A DNA stretch of 64,000 bases from Nocardioides sp. BGMRC 2183 (GCA_008123405.1 VSSA01000015.1:1-64000); one strand, 5' to 3'; numbered from the stretch's first letter, positions 8,223-17,020 are shown. Made by a program: numbers and translations. The notes: generated by a model not told the origin, from the sequence alone.

Positions 8223-8804
8223 TCAGCCGGTGATCAGTCGCTGCAGCGAGTCGCCGTAGAGCACGATCACCTGGTCCGGGTCCGCGTCGGTGATCAGCGG
8301 GTCCTGCTGGACGAAGAGCATGGTGAGGAAGCCACCGAGCTGGGCCACCATCAGCGCCACCCGCAGCTCGGCGTCGTCGGCGGCGAGTCGCGGGGCGATG
8401 GCGTCGACGAAGCGGACCCGGGTGTGCCGGTTGAGCTCTGCACGCACTTGCTGCCGGTAGGAGGCCTGGACCAGTCCGGCGTGCCGCTTGCCGATCGGGG
8501 AGTCGCGCTGGTCCAGGAAGTAGGCGATGATCCGCCGACCCAGGGTCTCGACCGGCCCGTCGATCACCGCGCCGACGCCCAGCGAGGTGTCGATGCTGCG
8601 CAGGTAGAGCGCCTCCTTGCTGCCGAAGTGCCTGATCACCATCGCCGGGTCGACGCCAGCCTCGGCGGCGATTGCGCGCACCGACACCTCCTCGTAAGTG
8701 TGGCTGCCGAACAGCCGGCGCCCGGCCTCCTCGATCGCGGCGCGGGTGGCCCGGCCGGCCGGCCGCAGGTGGCGCGCGTCGAGTGGGGCGGTCGGGTGGC
8801 TCAC
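8223..8804 (-). CDS. TetR-family repressor
   Basis: A 193-residue protein with a TetR helix-turn-helix near residues 22-60 (TRAAIEEAGRRLFG, VSVRAIAAEAGVDPAMVIRHFGSKEAL). The C-terminal ligand domain is variable. GTG 8804 follows the strong Shine-Dalgarno GAGGAGCT. It is divergent from an MFS exporter, with a perfect dyad between them, the usual layout of a drug-efflux repressor acting on its neighbour and on itself. The inducer is unknown. Confidence 0.85.
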   Translation of the reverse strand: MSHPTAPLDARHLRPAGRATRAAIEEAGRRLFGSHTYEEVSVRAIAAEAGVDPAMVIRHFGSKEALYLRSIDTSLGVGAVIDGPVETLGRRIIAYFLDQRDSPIGKRHAGLVQASYRQQVRAELNRHTRVRFVDAIAPRLAADDAELRVALMVAQLGGFLTMLFVQQDPLITDADPDQVIVLYGDSLQRLITG

Positions 8805-8854
8805 AGCTCCTCACGGTACGCCGCGGGCATGGCACCCGGTGAGCGGACACGACG

Positions 8855-8884
8855 GTTGACACGGCATGTGTCAACGTCGTTGAC
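8855..8884. promoter_or_regulatory. TetR operator between repressor and MFS genes
   Basis: GTTGACAC-GGCAT-GTGTCAAC (8855-8875) is a perfect dyad. It continues into GTCAAC-GTC-GTTGAC (8870-8884), which gives three overlapping GTTGAC half-sites. A TTGACA hexamer at 8856-8861 lies inside the dyad and could be the exporter's -35. GACTCT at 8882-8887 ends 6 nt before the exporter's GTG. A repressor bound here would cover the promoter. Confidence 0.65.
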
Positions 8885-8893
8885 TCTCTCGCC

Positions 8894-10327
8894 GTGTCCA
8901 CTGCCCCCCGCCCCGCCCTCGCTGAGGCGGGGGAGCCGCATCCCGACGACCTCGGGAGCCCCTGGCTGACGGTGGTCGTGCTGTGCCTGGGCGGTCTGAC
9001 CGCCGCCCTCACCCAGACCTTGGTGATCCCGATCCAAGGCGAGTTGCCCAAGCTGTTGCACACCAGTGCGCCGAACGCCTCCTGGGTCGTCACCGCGGCG
9101 CTGGTCGGCGGCGCGGTCGCCATGCCGATCGCCGGCCGGCTCGCCGATCTGTTCGGCAAGCAGCGGGTGCTGATCGGCAGCCTGGCAGTGCTGATGGCGG
9201 GGTCGATCCTCTGCGCGTTCGCCGACACGCTGGCGCCGATGCTGGCCGGCCGGGTGCTGCAGGGGTGCGCGATGGGCTTCATCCCGGTCGGGATCGCGCT
9301 GATGCGTGAGGTTACCCCGCCACGCCTGACACCCACAGCGATCTCGGCGATGAGCGCCACCCTGGGCGTGGGAGGAGCGATCGCACTGCCCGGCGCCGCG
9401 TGGGTGGTCGAGGACTTCGACTGGCACGTGCTGTTCTGGGGCACTGCCGCGCTCGGCGCGGTGATGCTGGTCGCCGTGCTGGTCGTCGTACCGCACGTGG
9501 AGGACGCCTACGGCGGTCGGTTGGACCTGGTCGGGGCAGTCGGGCTCGCAGTCGGCCTGGTCGCCTTCCTGGTGGGCGTCTCCAAGGGCAACGACTGGGG
9601 CTGGAGCTCGGGCGGCACCGTGGCCACGATCGGGGGCGGGATCGTGGTCCTCGTCTGCTGGGCGTTCGTCGAGCTGCGACTCACCGACCCGCTCTGCGAC
9701 CTGCGGGTGTGCGCCCGAAGGCCGGTGCTGCTGACGAACCTCGCCGCGATCGCGATCGGGTTCGGCATGATGGCCCAGGCGATCGTGGTGCCGCAGTTGC
9801 TCTCGCTCTCCACCACGACCGGATACGGCCTCGGGCAGACCTTCCTGCAGGCGGGTCTGTGGATGGCGCCCGGAGGTCTGACCATGATGGTCTTCGCCCC
9901 GATCAGCAGTCGGCTGATCCGGGTCCTCGGTGCCCGCGTCACGCTGATGATCGGCGGCGCTGTCATCGGCAGTGGCTATCTCGCCGCCGTCGCCCTCAGC
10001 GCGGAGCCGTGGCAGCTGATGCTGGTCTCCTGCATCTCCAGCGCCGGCGTCGGCATCGGGTACGCCGCGATGCCCACCCTGATCCTGGAGTCGGTGCCGT
10101 TCGCCGAAGCCGGCTCGGCGGTCGGCATCAACGGTCTGATGCGCTCGATCGGCACCAGCGTCTCGGCGGCGGTGATGGCAGCGATCCTGACCGCGGCCAC
10201 GATCGATGTCGCGGGCTTCGCCGTACCGGCCGAATCGCAGTTCCGGATCTGCTTCCTGGTCGGCGCCGCGGCGGCGTTCGCCGGGGTGCTCCTCGCCGCC
10301 CTGGTGCCGCGGCGGCTTTCAGCTTGA
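8894..10327 (+). CDS. MFS transporter, EmrB/QacA-like
   Basis: A 477-residue integral membrane protein with about 12-14 hydrophobic segments. The motif GRLADLFGKQRVL after helix 2 is the MFS motif A, and AGRVLQGCAMGFIPVGIALMRE resembles motif B. The central region has the D/R-rich loop and helix pair typical of DHA2 exporters. It is a probable proton-driven exporter of a toxic or self-made compound, controlled by the divergent TetR protein. GTG 8894 has no Shine-Dalgarno. It stops 3 nt before the stop codon of the convergent metalloprotease gene. Confidence 0.85.
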   Translation: MSTAPRPALAEAGEPHPDDLGSPWLTVVVLCLGGLTAALTQTLVIPIQGELPKLLHTSAPNASWVVTAALVGGAVAMPIAGRLADLFGKQRVLIGSLAVLMAGSILCAFADTLAPMLAGRVLQGCAMGFIPVGIALMREVTPPRLTPTAISAMSATLGVGGAIALPGAAWVVEDFDWHVLFWGTAALGAVMLVAVLVVVPHVEDAYGGRLDLVGAVGLAVGLVAFLVGVSKGNDWGWSSGGTVATIGGGIVVLVCWAFVELRLTDPLCDLRVCARRPVLLTNLAAIAIGFGMMAQAIVVPQLLSLSTTTGYGLGQTFLQAGLWMAPGGLTMMVFAPISSRLIRVLGARVTLMIGGAVIGSGYLAAVALSAEPWQLMLVSCISSAGVGIGYAAMPTLILESVPFAEAGSAVGINGLMRSIGTSVSAAVMAAILTAATIDVAGFAVPAESQFRICFLVGAAAAFAGVLLAALVPRRLSA

Positions 10328-10330
10328 ATC

Positions 10331-11839
10331 TCAGCGGAGCCGGTCCCGCAACGCCGTCATCCGTACGACGAAGGCGGCTCCGTCGTCCAACGGCTTGCCG
10401 TTGCAGGACCAGGTGGTGACCTGGAAGCAGTCGTACCGTGCCGAGGCGTTCACCGCGGTGACGATCACCGAGGAGACCGTGCCGGCGTCGAACGGCACCT
10501 GCACGCGGGACTCGCGAGCGGTGACCACGCGGCGGGTGCGGCGGCCGTCGTTGCGCACCACGGTGACGGCGACAGCAGCTCGTGGCGGGAGGCTCAGGTC
10601 CAGGTGCAGTCGCCAGTCCCGCGAGCGTCGGACCGGACGGCTGCCCTCGGTGGCCGGCCGAACCACGAGGTGCCGTGCGGCGAGGTGGTCGACCGACAGC
10701 CGGCGTCGCTTCTCGCGTCCGGCACGGTCCAGGACGACCCGCCGCGCGATCGACGCCGACGGCCAGTGCGCTCCCTCGTCGTAGACCCGACTCGGATCGA
10801 GGTTGGCCACCGCATAGGCGGTCAGCACCTCGCGCAGCGCCCCCGGCCCCGACTTCCGGGTCAGGACCGATCGCAGTGCGCCGATCGAGGACTGCCCCGG
10901 CGCACCCCGCGTGGCGTCGGCGCGGGCCCACACCTGACGGACCACGTCCTGGCCGTACCGGCCGGCGAGGAACTCCCAGAACGGCCAGTTGCCGTACTGG
11001 GCGTAGCCGGAGTTGGAGAAGGTGTCGAGGGAGACCCCGGGCCGTCGTACGGTGCCGTAGCGCAGGTAGCGCCGGCTGTCGTCGGCAGCGTCCGCGAAGG
11101 TCTCCTCCACCCACACCGCGGTGCTCTCCAACAGCCACGGGTCCTCGCGGAAGTCATAGCCGAACTGGATCGCGTGGAAGAACTCGTGCGCGGCGGTCAC
11201 CTGCAGCGACCGCCGCGGCGGCGCGTCGTACTGACGGCGCGCGAAGTCGTTGTCGAGCACGCAGTAACCCGATGCGGAGCGACGCTCGCCCCGGACCAGC
11301 CGCTCGGGTGTGCAGTAGCCGAACAGTCCGCGGGCCCCGACATCGGAGAGGTAGACGTCGAACCGGTCGTCGCCGCCCCTCCTGCCGTCCGAGGGCGGTG
11401 CGCGGAACCCCAGGGTGTCCACCTCGTGACGCCACACCCGGTTCATCACGCGCAGGGTGCGCTGCAGCCACGCGATGCTCGGCGGCGCGTCAGCACCTTG
11501 CCGTGGTGCGTGGACGCACACGTGCTGGCCGCACCGCCGGATCGCCGAACGTCGGTAGCCGTCGCCGCCGGGGTCCTGGTCCCCGGCGGTGGGCCGGGCC
11601 AGCAGGGTGCGTGCCCGGACGCGGTCGAAGAGCCCGAGATGCGGCTGGTCGACGAAGAGATCGCGTAGCTCGAGGGTGTAGTCGCGGTCCAGGACCAGCG
11701 TCGGTCGGGCCGAGGAACCCGTCGGATCCCCTCCGCCGGCCCCCGGCGTGCGCTCGGCACCCGAAGCGGGTGCGCCGAGCGTCAGGGCGACCGTCGCAGC
11801 ACACAGGCTGGCGAGGACGCGCGCCAGCCAGCGGGGCAT
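10331..11839 (-). CDS. Secreted HExxH zinc metalloprotease (MXAN_6640-like)
   Basis: A 502-residue protein with a Sec signal peptide (MPRWLARVLASLCAATVALTLGAPASGA). The zinc motif is in TAAHEFFHAIQFGYD, followed by WLLESTAVWVEE, which supplies the third ligand and an active-site glutamate as in MXAN_6640-type proteases. Upstream Cys pairs (RRCGQHVCVHA, FGYCTPE...GYCVLD) suggest disulfides outside the cell. The C-terminal third looks like a beta-rich accessory domain with a final Cys pair. Start: ATG 11839 sits 6 nt after GGAG; ATG 11851, four codons upstream, is the alternative. Target proteins are unknown. Confidence 0.75.
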   Translation of the reverse strand: MPRWLARVLASLCAATVALTLGAPASGAERTPGAGGGDPTGSSARPTLVLDRDYTLELRDLFVDQPHLGLFDRVRARTLLARPTAGDQDPGGDGYRRSAIRRCGQHVCVHAPRQGADAPPSIAWLQRTLRVMNRVWRHEVDTLGFRAPPSDGRRGGDDRFDVYLSDVGARGLFGYCTPERLVRGERRSASGYCVLDNDFARRQYDAPPRRSLQVTAAHEFFHAIQFGYDFREDPWLLESTAVWVEETFADAADDSRRYLRYGTVRRPGVSLDTFSNSGYAQYGNWPFWEFLAGRYGQDVVRQVWARADATRGAPGQSSIGALRSVLTRKSGPGALREVLTAYAVANLDPSRVYDEGAHWPSASIARRVVLDRAGREKRRRLSVDHLAARHLVVRPATEGSRPVRRSRDWRLHLDLSLPPRAAVAVTVVRNDGRRTRRVVTARESRVQVPFDAGTVSSVIVTAVNASARYDCFQVTTWSCNGKPLDDGAAFVVRMTALRDRLR

Positions 11840-12016
11840 GCGTGTCTCCATCGGTCCGGGGAAGATGACCGTCCCCGAGTACAGCAGCCCGAGCGCCCCC
11901 GTGGTGGGACCGCAACGCCGGAAGCTTGGTGGAAACCGCTCGGCCTTTCGTACGACGCGGCGGGGCCTTGATCAGAACTTCCCTGACTCCTGTGCAGGGT
12001 CGGGCAGGATGGCGGC

Positions 12017-13276
12017 GTGAGCGGACCGCTGCTGGAGACCGACACCACGGCCGATGACGAACGCCGCCGCGCGCTGCGCCGGATGCGCACCGTCGCGGTC
12101 GCGCTCCTCCTGCTCGCCGCCGCGGTCTATGTCCTCACCCTGGACGGCGACGGGTTCTGGGGCTTCGTCAACGCCGGAGCCGAGGCCTCGATGGTGGGTG
12201 CCATCGCGGACTGGTTCGCGGTGACCGCGCTCTTCAAGCACCCGTTGGGGCTCCCGATCCCGCACACCGCGCTGATCCCGAAGCGGAAGAACGACCTCGG
12301 CAAGGGGCTGGAGGAGTTCGTCGGGGAGAACTTCCTGCGCGAGGAGATCATCCGCGAGCGGGTGCTCGGGGTCGGCATCGCCGCGCGCGTCGGGGACTGG
12401 CTGGCCGTCCCGGCCAACGCCGACCGGGTGGTCACCGAAGCCGCCGACCTGATCGGCATCGGCCTGGGCAAGGTTCGTGACGAGCACATCGAGGCGCTGG
12501 TGACCGAGGCGCTGGTGCCGCGGTTCCGCGAGGAGCCGATCGCGCCTCTGCTCGGCGGGCTGCTCGGCGAGGCGATCGCCGACGACCTGCACCACGGTGT
12601 TGTCGACCTCGCTCTCGACGAGATGCTCGCCTGGCTGGTCGCCAATCCCGACACCGTGCACGAGGTGCTGGGGGAGCGGGCGCCCTGGTGGGCACCCGAG
12701 CGGCTCAACGAGGTGGTGATCACCCGGTTGCACCTGGAGATGGTCCGCTGGGTCGGTGAGATCCGGACGACCCCGGACCATCGGGCTCGCAAGGCGCTCG
12801 ACTCGCTGCTGGCGAACCTGGCACGCGACCTCCAGGAGGACCCGGAGACGCAGGCGCGGGCCGAGCGGCTCAAGGAGCGGGTGCTGGACCACCCGGCGGT
12901 GATCGCCACCGCGATCTCGCTGTGGGACGCCTTGCGCCGCGCATTGCGCGGCTCCCTGGCCGACCCCGACGGAGCGGTACGACGCCGCGCGCTCGTCGAG
13001 GTGCAGGCCGGCGCCGCGCGCCTGCAGGCCGACGCCGCCCTGCGCGACCGGCTGGACCGGGCGGCTGCCGACTTCGCCGTCTTCGCTGTCGACCGCTACG
13101 GAGCGGAGGTGACCGCGGTGATCACGCACACGATCGAGCAGTGGGACGGCAAGGAGGCGGCGCGGCGGATCGAGCTGCACGTCGGTCGCGACCTGCAGTT
13201 CATCCGGATCAACGGCACCATCGTCGGCGGCCTGGTCGGGGTGCTGATCCATGCGATCGCCCTGGCCGTGCACTGA
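12017..13276 (+). CDS. DUF445-family membrane protein
   Basis: A 419-residue protein. It has a transmembrane segment near residues 27-42 (VAVALLLLAAAVYVL), then the family hallmark FVNAGAEASMVGAIADWFAVTALFKHPLGLPIPHTALIPKRK, repeated amphipathic helices, and a C-terminal hydrophobic anchor GTIVGGLVGVLIHAIALAVH. DUF445 (YheB/YjiN-like) proteins have no settled function. GTG 12017 has a CAGGAT hexamer 6 nt upstream, consistent with a short or absent leader. The 177 bp before it hold the divergent promoters of this gene and the metalloprotease. Confidence 0.85.
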   Translation: MSGPLLETDTTADDERRRALRRMRTVAVALLLLAAAVYVLTLDGDGFWGFVNAGAEASMVGAIADWFAVTALFKHPLGLPIPHTALIPKRKNDLGKGLEEFVGENFLREEIIRERVLGVGIAARVGDWLAVPANADRVVTEAADLIGIGLGKVRDEHIEALVTEALVPRFREEPIAPLLGGLLGEAIADDLHHGVVDLALDEMLAWLVANPDTVHEVLGERAPWWAPERLNEVVITRLHLEMVRWVGEIRTTPDHRARKALDSLLANLARDLQEDPETQARAERLKERVLDHPAVIATAISLWDALRRALRGSLADPDGAVRRRALVEVQAGAARLQADAALRDRLDRAAADFAVFAVDRYGAEVTAVITHTIEQWDGKEAARRIELHVGRDLQFIRINGTIVGGLVGVLIHAIALAVH

Positions 13277-13302
13277 TCCTCGGGGAGTCCTACCCTGGAG
13301 CG

Positions 13303-13548
13303 GTGGCCGACCCCTTCGACGTAGGCATCCGCGACGACTCGATCAGGCTGGGACAGTTCCTCAAGCTCGCCAACCTGGTGGAGTCGGGTGCCGAGGCCAA
13401 ACCACTGATCGCCGACGGACTGGTCCGGGTCAACGGCGAGGTCGAGACCCGTCGCGGGCGCCAGTTGCGCGCGGGGGATGTCGTGGAACTGGCAGGGCAG
13501 GCCGCCCGGGTCGCCGAGGGCGACGTACCTGACGACCTGCCCTGGTAG
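13303..13548 (+). CDS. Small S4-domain RNA-binding protein
   Basis: An 81-residue protein that is almost entirely one S4 domain: IRLGQFLKLANLVESGAEAKPLIADGLVRVNGEVETRRGRQLRAGDVVEL. It is close to YaaA/RlbA-like S4 proteins that bind rRNA or stalled ribosomal complexes; the exact partner is not shown. The -10-like TACCCT at 13291-13296 ends 6 nt before GTG 13303, which indicates a leaderless transcript separate from the DUF445 gene 26 nt upstream. Confidence 0.85.
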   Translation: MADPFDVGIRDDSIRLGQFLKLANLVESGAEAKPLIADGLVRVNGEVETRRGRQLRAGDVVELAGQAARVAEGDVPDDLPW

Positions 13549-13568
13549 CGCACGGATATCGGCGTCGG

Positions 13569-13937
13569 CTAGCTGATGGCGACGAGGTCGACGACGAAGA
13601 CCAACGTCTCGCCGCCCTTGATCACCCCGCCGGCACCGCGGTCGCCGTACCCGAGGTGCGGGGGGATGACCAGCTGGCGGCGTCCGCCGACCTTCATGCC
13701 CTGGACGCCGGTGTCCCAGCCCGAGATGACCTGGCCGACGCCGAGCTGGAACTGCAGCGGAGTGCCGCGGTTGTAGGAGGCGTCGAACTCCTCCCCGGTG
13801 CTGTGTGCGACGCCGACGTAGTGGACGCTGACCCGCTGGCCGGCCTTGGCCTCCTCGCCTTCGCCGACGGTGATGTCGGTGACGACCAGGTCGGCGGGCG
13901 GGGTGGGGTCGACGAAGTCGATCTCTGGCTTCTCCAT
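13569..13937 (-). CDS. FKBP-type peptidyl-prolyl isomerase
   Basis: A 122-residue single FKBP domain with no signal peptide, so it is cytosolic. Signatures are AGQRVSVHYVGVAHSTGEEFDASYNRGTP, FQLGVGQVISGWDTGVQGMKVGGRRQLVIPP and LGYGDRGAGG. These carry the conserved Tyr, Asp, Trp and Tyr of the FK506-binding pocket. It catalyses proline cis-trans isomerisation in protein folding. It is convergent with the S4 gene, with 20 bp between stops. Confidence 0.9.
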   Translation of the reverse strand: MEKPEIDFVDPTPPADLVVTDITVGEGEEAKAGQRVSVHYVGVAHSTGEEFDASYNRGTPLQFQLGVGQVISGWDTGVQGMKVGGRRQLVIPPHLGYGDRGAGGVIKGGETLVFVVDLVAIS

Positions 13938-13981
13938 GCCGGCCAGCCTACGTGCCGCTGCGGGAGGGGTTCGTCGACCGG

Positions 13982-14413
13982 TCAGGTCTGGTGCACGTAG
14001 CTGTCGAGCTGGTCCCGCTCGAACTGCAGCTGGTCGATCTTGTGCTTGACCAGGTCGCCGATGCTGACGATGCCGACCAGCCCGTCGTCGGTGACCACCG
14101 GGATGTGGCGGAACCGTCCTTCGGTCATCACCTGCATCACGTCGTCGAGCTCGTCGCTGGGTGAGCAGGTCCGCACCACCGGCGTCATGATCGCGCCGAC
14201 GTGGTTGTTGATCACCGTGCCGTCGTGGTGCAGGTGGCGGACCACATCCCGCTCGCTGACGATCCCGTCCATCGCTGTGCCGTCGGTGCTGACCACGAGG
14301 GCGCCGATGTTGTGCTGGGCGAGGGTGGCGATCAGTTCGCGGACACCGGCGTCGGGGCCGATGGTGACCACGTCGCGGATGGCCTTGGCCTTGAGGACGT
14401 CAGCGATGTGCAT
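13982..14413 (-). CDS. Two-CBS-domain protein
   Basis: A 143-residue protein made of two CBS motifs: MHIADVLKAKAIRDVVTIGPDAGVRELIATLAQHNIGALVV and GAIMTPVVRTCSPSDELDDVMQVMTEGRFRHIPVV. Such stand-alone pairs bind adenosine nucleotides and act as energy or redox sensors; the mycobacterial HRP1 type is comparable. No partner is evident. On the minus strand the -10-like TAACCT (14421-14426) ends 7 nt before ATG 14413, so the transcript is probably leaderless. It starts 14 nt after the hisN-like stop codon. Confidence 0.85.
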   Translation of the reverse strand: MHIADVLKAKAIRDVVTIGPDAGVRELIATLAQHNIGALVVSTDGTAMDGIVSERDVVRHLHHDGTVINNHVGAIMTPVVRTCSPSDELDDVMQVMTEGRFRHIPVVTDDGLVGIVSIGDLVKHKIDQLQFERDQLDSYVHQT

Positions 14414-14427
14414 GTGACGCAGGTTAC

Positions 14428-15330
14428 TCAGTCCGGGGGCTCCCGGTCGAGCATCCGTTGACGGCGCGCCCGCAGGTCGGAGACCGAGCCGGGCAGCGGG
14501 CGCGGCGCATCCGGATCCGCGGGTGCGTCCGGGTCGTCGAGCACGCTGCCGAGGAAGGAGAGGGCGGCCTCGTGCAGGTGGCCGTTGGAGGCGATGGCAT
14601 GGCCACCCCACGGACCGGGGGCGCCGTCGAGCGAGGTGAACCGGCCACCCGCCTCGCGCACGATGATGTCGAGCGCTGCCATGTCGTAGACCTCGAGCTC
14701 GGGCTCGGCTGCCAGGTCGACGGCGCCTTCGGCCAGCAGCATGTAGGACCAGAAGTCACCGTAGGCACGGGTCCGCCAGCAGCTGCGCATCAACGCCAGG
14801 AAGTCGTCACCGAGGCCCCGCTCCTCCCACCCGGACAGGGAGGAGTAGGAGAGCGAGGCGTCCTCGAGGCGGCGCACGTCGGAGACATGGCACCGGGTCG
14901 CCTTCATCAGCGACTTGCCGGTGTGGGCGCCGCCGTCACGTACCGCCCACCAGCGTCGCTGCAGCTGGGGTGCGGAGACCACGCCGAGGACGACCTCCTC
15001 GTCCACGGCGAGCGCGATCAGGGTCGCCCACACCGGCACGCCGCGGACGAAGTTCTTGGTGCCGTCGATCGGGTCCACGATCCACCGGCGCTGCGAGTGG
15101 CCGGTGGTGCCCTGCTCCTCGCCGGTGACCGCGTCCCGGCTCCGCGCCCGCGACAGCGTACGGCGGATCGACTCCTCGACGCTCTTGTCGGCGTCGGTGA
15201 CCGGAGTCAGGTCGGGCTTGCTCATCACGTGCAGGTCCAGCGCCCGGAACCGCGACTGGGTCAACGAGTCCGCGTCGTCGGCCAGGAGGTGCGCCAGCCG
15301 TAGATCGTCGGTGTAGTCGGGATCAGCCAC
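14428..15330 (-). CDS. hisN: Inositol-monophosphatase-family phosphatase, probably histidinol-phosphatase
   Basis: A 300-residue Mg-dependent phosphatase. Metal-binding motifs: TDADKSVEESIR, GEEQG, WIVDPIDGTKNFVRGVPVWATLIAL (DPxDGT) and VYDMAALDIIVREAGG. Length and motif order match actinobacterial HisN, which removes phosphate from histidinol phosphate; inositol-1-phosphatase is the alternative. TAAGGT (minus, 15338-15343) ends 7 nt before GTG 15330, the leaderless pattern. Upstream frame extension is not supported. Confidence 0.75.
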   Translation of the reverse strand: MADPDYTDDLRLAHLLADDADSLTQSRFRALDLHVMSKPDLTPVTDADKSVEESIRRTLSRARSRDAVTGEEQGTTGHSQRRWIVDPIDGTKNFVRGVPVWATLIALAVDEEVVLGVVSAPQLQRRWWAVRDGGAHTGKSLMKATRCHVSDVRRLEDASLSYSSLSGWEERGLGDDFLALMRSCWRTRAYGDFWSYMLLAEGAVDLAAEPELEVYDMAALDIIVREAGGRFTSLDGAPGPWGGHAIASNGHLHEAALSFLGSVLDDPDAPADPDAPRPLPGSVSDLRARRQRMLDREPPD

Positions 15331-15420
15331 GCGGCTCACCTTAGCCTCGATCCGCGGAAGGCCGCCGTCGCGAGCAGCACCGCAGGGGTGGGATGGCACG
15401 GCGCAGGCGCGAGGGCAGAC

Positions 15421-15446
15421 TGGTTGCACTGTTGAGCGACTGCAAC
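15421..15446. promoter_or_regulatory. Possible dyad operator
   Basis: GTTGCA and TGCAAC form an inverted pair about 12 nt apart between the divergent hisN-like and DUF2231-like genes. A palindromic protein-binding site is plausible, with no known factor to assign. Confidence 0.3.
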
Positions 15447-15506
15447 ACAGCCAGCGCGCCGCTGCGGGATTGTTCAGCACACTCCTGGTGGTGCAATCTT
15501 CAACCC

Positions 15507-15950
15507 ATGGAGATCAACGGGGTACCGCTGCATCCACTCGTCGTGCATGCGGCAGTCATCTTCACGCCGCTGGCGGCCTTGGCCGGGTTGGGCTACGCGG
15601 TGCCCGCCTGGCGGGAGTGGCTGCGCTGGCCGTTGGTGGTGTTGGCGGCGATCTCGCTGGTCTCGATCTGGGTGGCCTACTTCTCCGGTGAGGACCTGCG
15701 CGAGGAGCGGTTCGCGACCGCCGCCGGTCCGTTCGCGGACAAGCTCGACACCCATGAGGAGTGGGCCGGGCGACTGCGCATCGGCGGCACCGTCTTCGCG
15801 GTGGTCACCTTCGTCGCCGCCTGGCTGCACACCCGGACTGGTCCCACCCGTACCGTCCTCGCGGCCCTGGTCGCGATCACGGCCCTGGTCACGCTGGTGC
15901 TGGTGATCCTGACCGGCGATGCTGGCGCCCAGGCGACCTGGGGTGCCTGA
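15507..15950 (+). CDS. Four-TM membrane protein (DUF2231-like)
   Basis: A 147-residue integral membrane protein with the DUF2231 opening MEINGVPLHPLVVHAAVIFTPLAALAGLGY. Helix 2 is LVVLAAISLVSIWVAYFSG, followed by LDTHEEWAGRLRIGG and two more helices. The conserved HPLVVH and DTHE histidines suggest a haem or metal site, but this is unproven. CAATCT at 15494-15499 ends 7 nt before ATG 15507. Its stop codon lies in the first unit of a 13-bp tandem repeat. Confidence 0.7.
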   Translation: MEINGVPLHPLVVHAAVIFTPLAALAGLGYAVPAWREWLRWPLVVLAAISLVSIWVAYFSGEDLREERFATAAGPFADKLDTHEEWAGRLRIGGTVFAVVTFVAAWLHTRTGPTRTVLAALVAITALVTLVLVILTGDAGAQATWGA

Positions 15951-15995
15951 GCTGGGTGCCTGAGCTGGGTGCCTGAGCTGGGTGCCTGAGCTGGG
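15944..15995. repeat. 13-bp tandem repeat, four units
   Basis: TGCCTGAGCTGGG is repeated four times without error and ends in a partial TGCG. The first unit contains the TGA stop of the membrane protein gene. The array fills the gap before the convergent rsgA gene. A recent slippage expansion is likely, and unit number may vary between strains. Confidence 0.85.
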
Positions 15996-16003
15996 TGCGC
16001 GGG

Positions 16004-17008
16004 TCAATAGTCGGTGACCGAGCGCGCCGCCAGCAGGCGGCGGAAGGAGGCGACTCGATCGGGGTCGGCCTCGCCCTCGGCGACAGCGACGTCCAGGCCG
16101 CACTCGGGCTCGTCTTCGGCATGGGTGCAGCCGCGCGGGCACTCCTCGGTCATCTCGTCGAGGTCCGGGAAGGCCTCGATCAACTGCTCGGGCTCGACGT
16201 GGGCCAGCCCGAACGAACGGATGCCAGGGGTGTCGATGATCCAGCCATCGCCACCTGGCAGCGCCAGCATCATCGCCGAGGTCGAGGTGTGCCGTCCCCG
16301 GCCGGTGACCGCGTTGACCAGGCCGGTCTCCCGCTCCGCGTCCGGGACCAGCGCATTGACCAGCGTCGACTTGCCGACGCCACTGTGCCCGATCAGCACA
16401 CTGATCTGGCCGACCAGGCGCTCTCGCAACCCGTCGACCCCGACCACCGCGCCGGAGGCGTCGCGGTGGGTGACCACCCACGGTACCCCCAGCGAGCGGT
16501 AGGTGGAGAGCAGGTCCTCGGGTGAGGTCAGGTCCGCTTTGGTCAGGCAGAGCAGCGGCCTCAGCCCGGCGTCGTACGCGGCGACCAGGGCGCGGTCGAT
16601 CAGCCGGGGGCGCGGCTCGGGGTCGGCAAGAGCGGTCACCACCACCAACTGGGTGGCGTTGGCGACGATCACCCGCTCCACCGGATCGTCGTCGTCGGCA
16701 GTACGACGCAGCAGGGCGCTGCGCTCCCGCACCTCCACGATCCGGGCCAGCGTGCCCTCCGCACCGGAGACGTCGCCGACCACGCGCACCCGGTCGCCGA
16801 CCACGACCCCCTTGCGCCCCAGCGGCCGCGCCTTCATCGCCATCACGACGGTGTCGTCGATCAACAGGGTGAACCGGCCCCGGTCCACGGTGACGACCAG
16901 GCCGTCGACCGCGTCGTCGTGGGTCGGCCGTTCCTTGGTCCGGGGGCGGGTCCGGCGCCGGGGACGCTCGTAGTGCTCGACGTCGTGCTCGGTGTAGCGC
17001 CGCCCCAT
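16004..17008 (-). CDS. rsgA: Ribosome small-subunit-dependent GTPase RsgA
   Basis: A 334-residue circularly permuted GTPase that checks late 30S maturation. An OB fold (GLVVTVDRGRFTLLIDD, VVGDRVRVVGD) comes first. The G domain has LTKADL (G4) before GHSGVGKSTLVNAL (G1) and DTPG (G3). A C-terminal zinc finger, CPRGCTHAEDEPECG, closes it. It lies 12 nt downstream of aroA and is probably cotranscribed. The pair aroA-rsgA is conserved in mycobacteria. Confidence 0.95.
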   Translation of the reverse strand: MGRRYTEHDVEHYERPRRRTRPRTKERPTHDDAVDGLVVTVDRGRFTLLIDDTVVMAMKARPLGRKGVVVGDRVRVVGDVSGAEGTLARIVEVRERSALLRRTADDDDPVERVIVANATQLVVVTALADPEPRPRLIDRALVAAYDAGLRPLLCLTKADLTSPEDLLSTYRSLGVPWVVTHRDASGAVVGVDGLRERLVGQISVLIGHSGVGKSTLVNALVPDAERETGLVNAVTGRGRHTSTSAMMLALPGGDGWIIDTPGIRSFGLAHVEPEQLIEAFPDLDEMTEECPRGCTHAEDEPECGLDVAVAEGEADPDRVASFRRLLAARSVTDY

Positions 17009-17020
17009 GCCGGACCCGTC

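Noticed and set aside
11972-13273. 433-codon antisense frame over the DUF445 gene
   Set aside because: The plus-strand product has clear family motifs; the antisense product has none.
14458-15303. 281-codon plus frame over the hisN-like gene
   Set aside because: Shadow of a well-supported phosphatase on the other strand.
15944-15999. CRISPR-like array
   Set aside because: Units are 13 bp with no spacers, so it is a simple tandem repeat.
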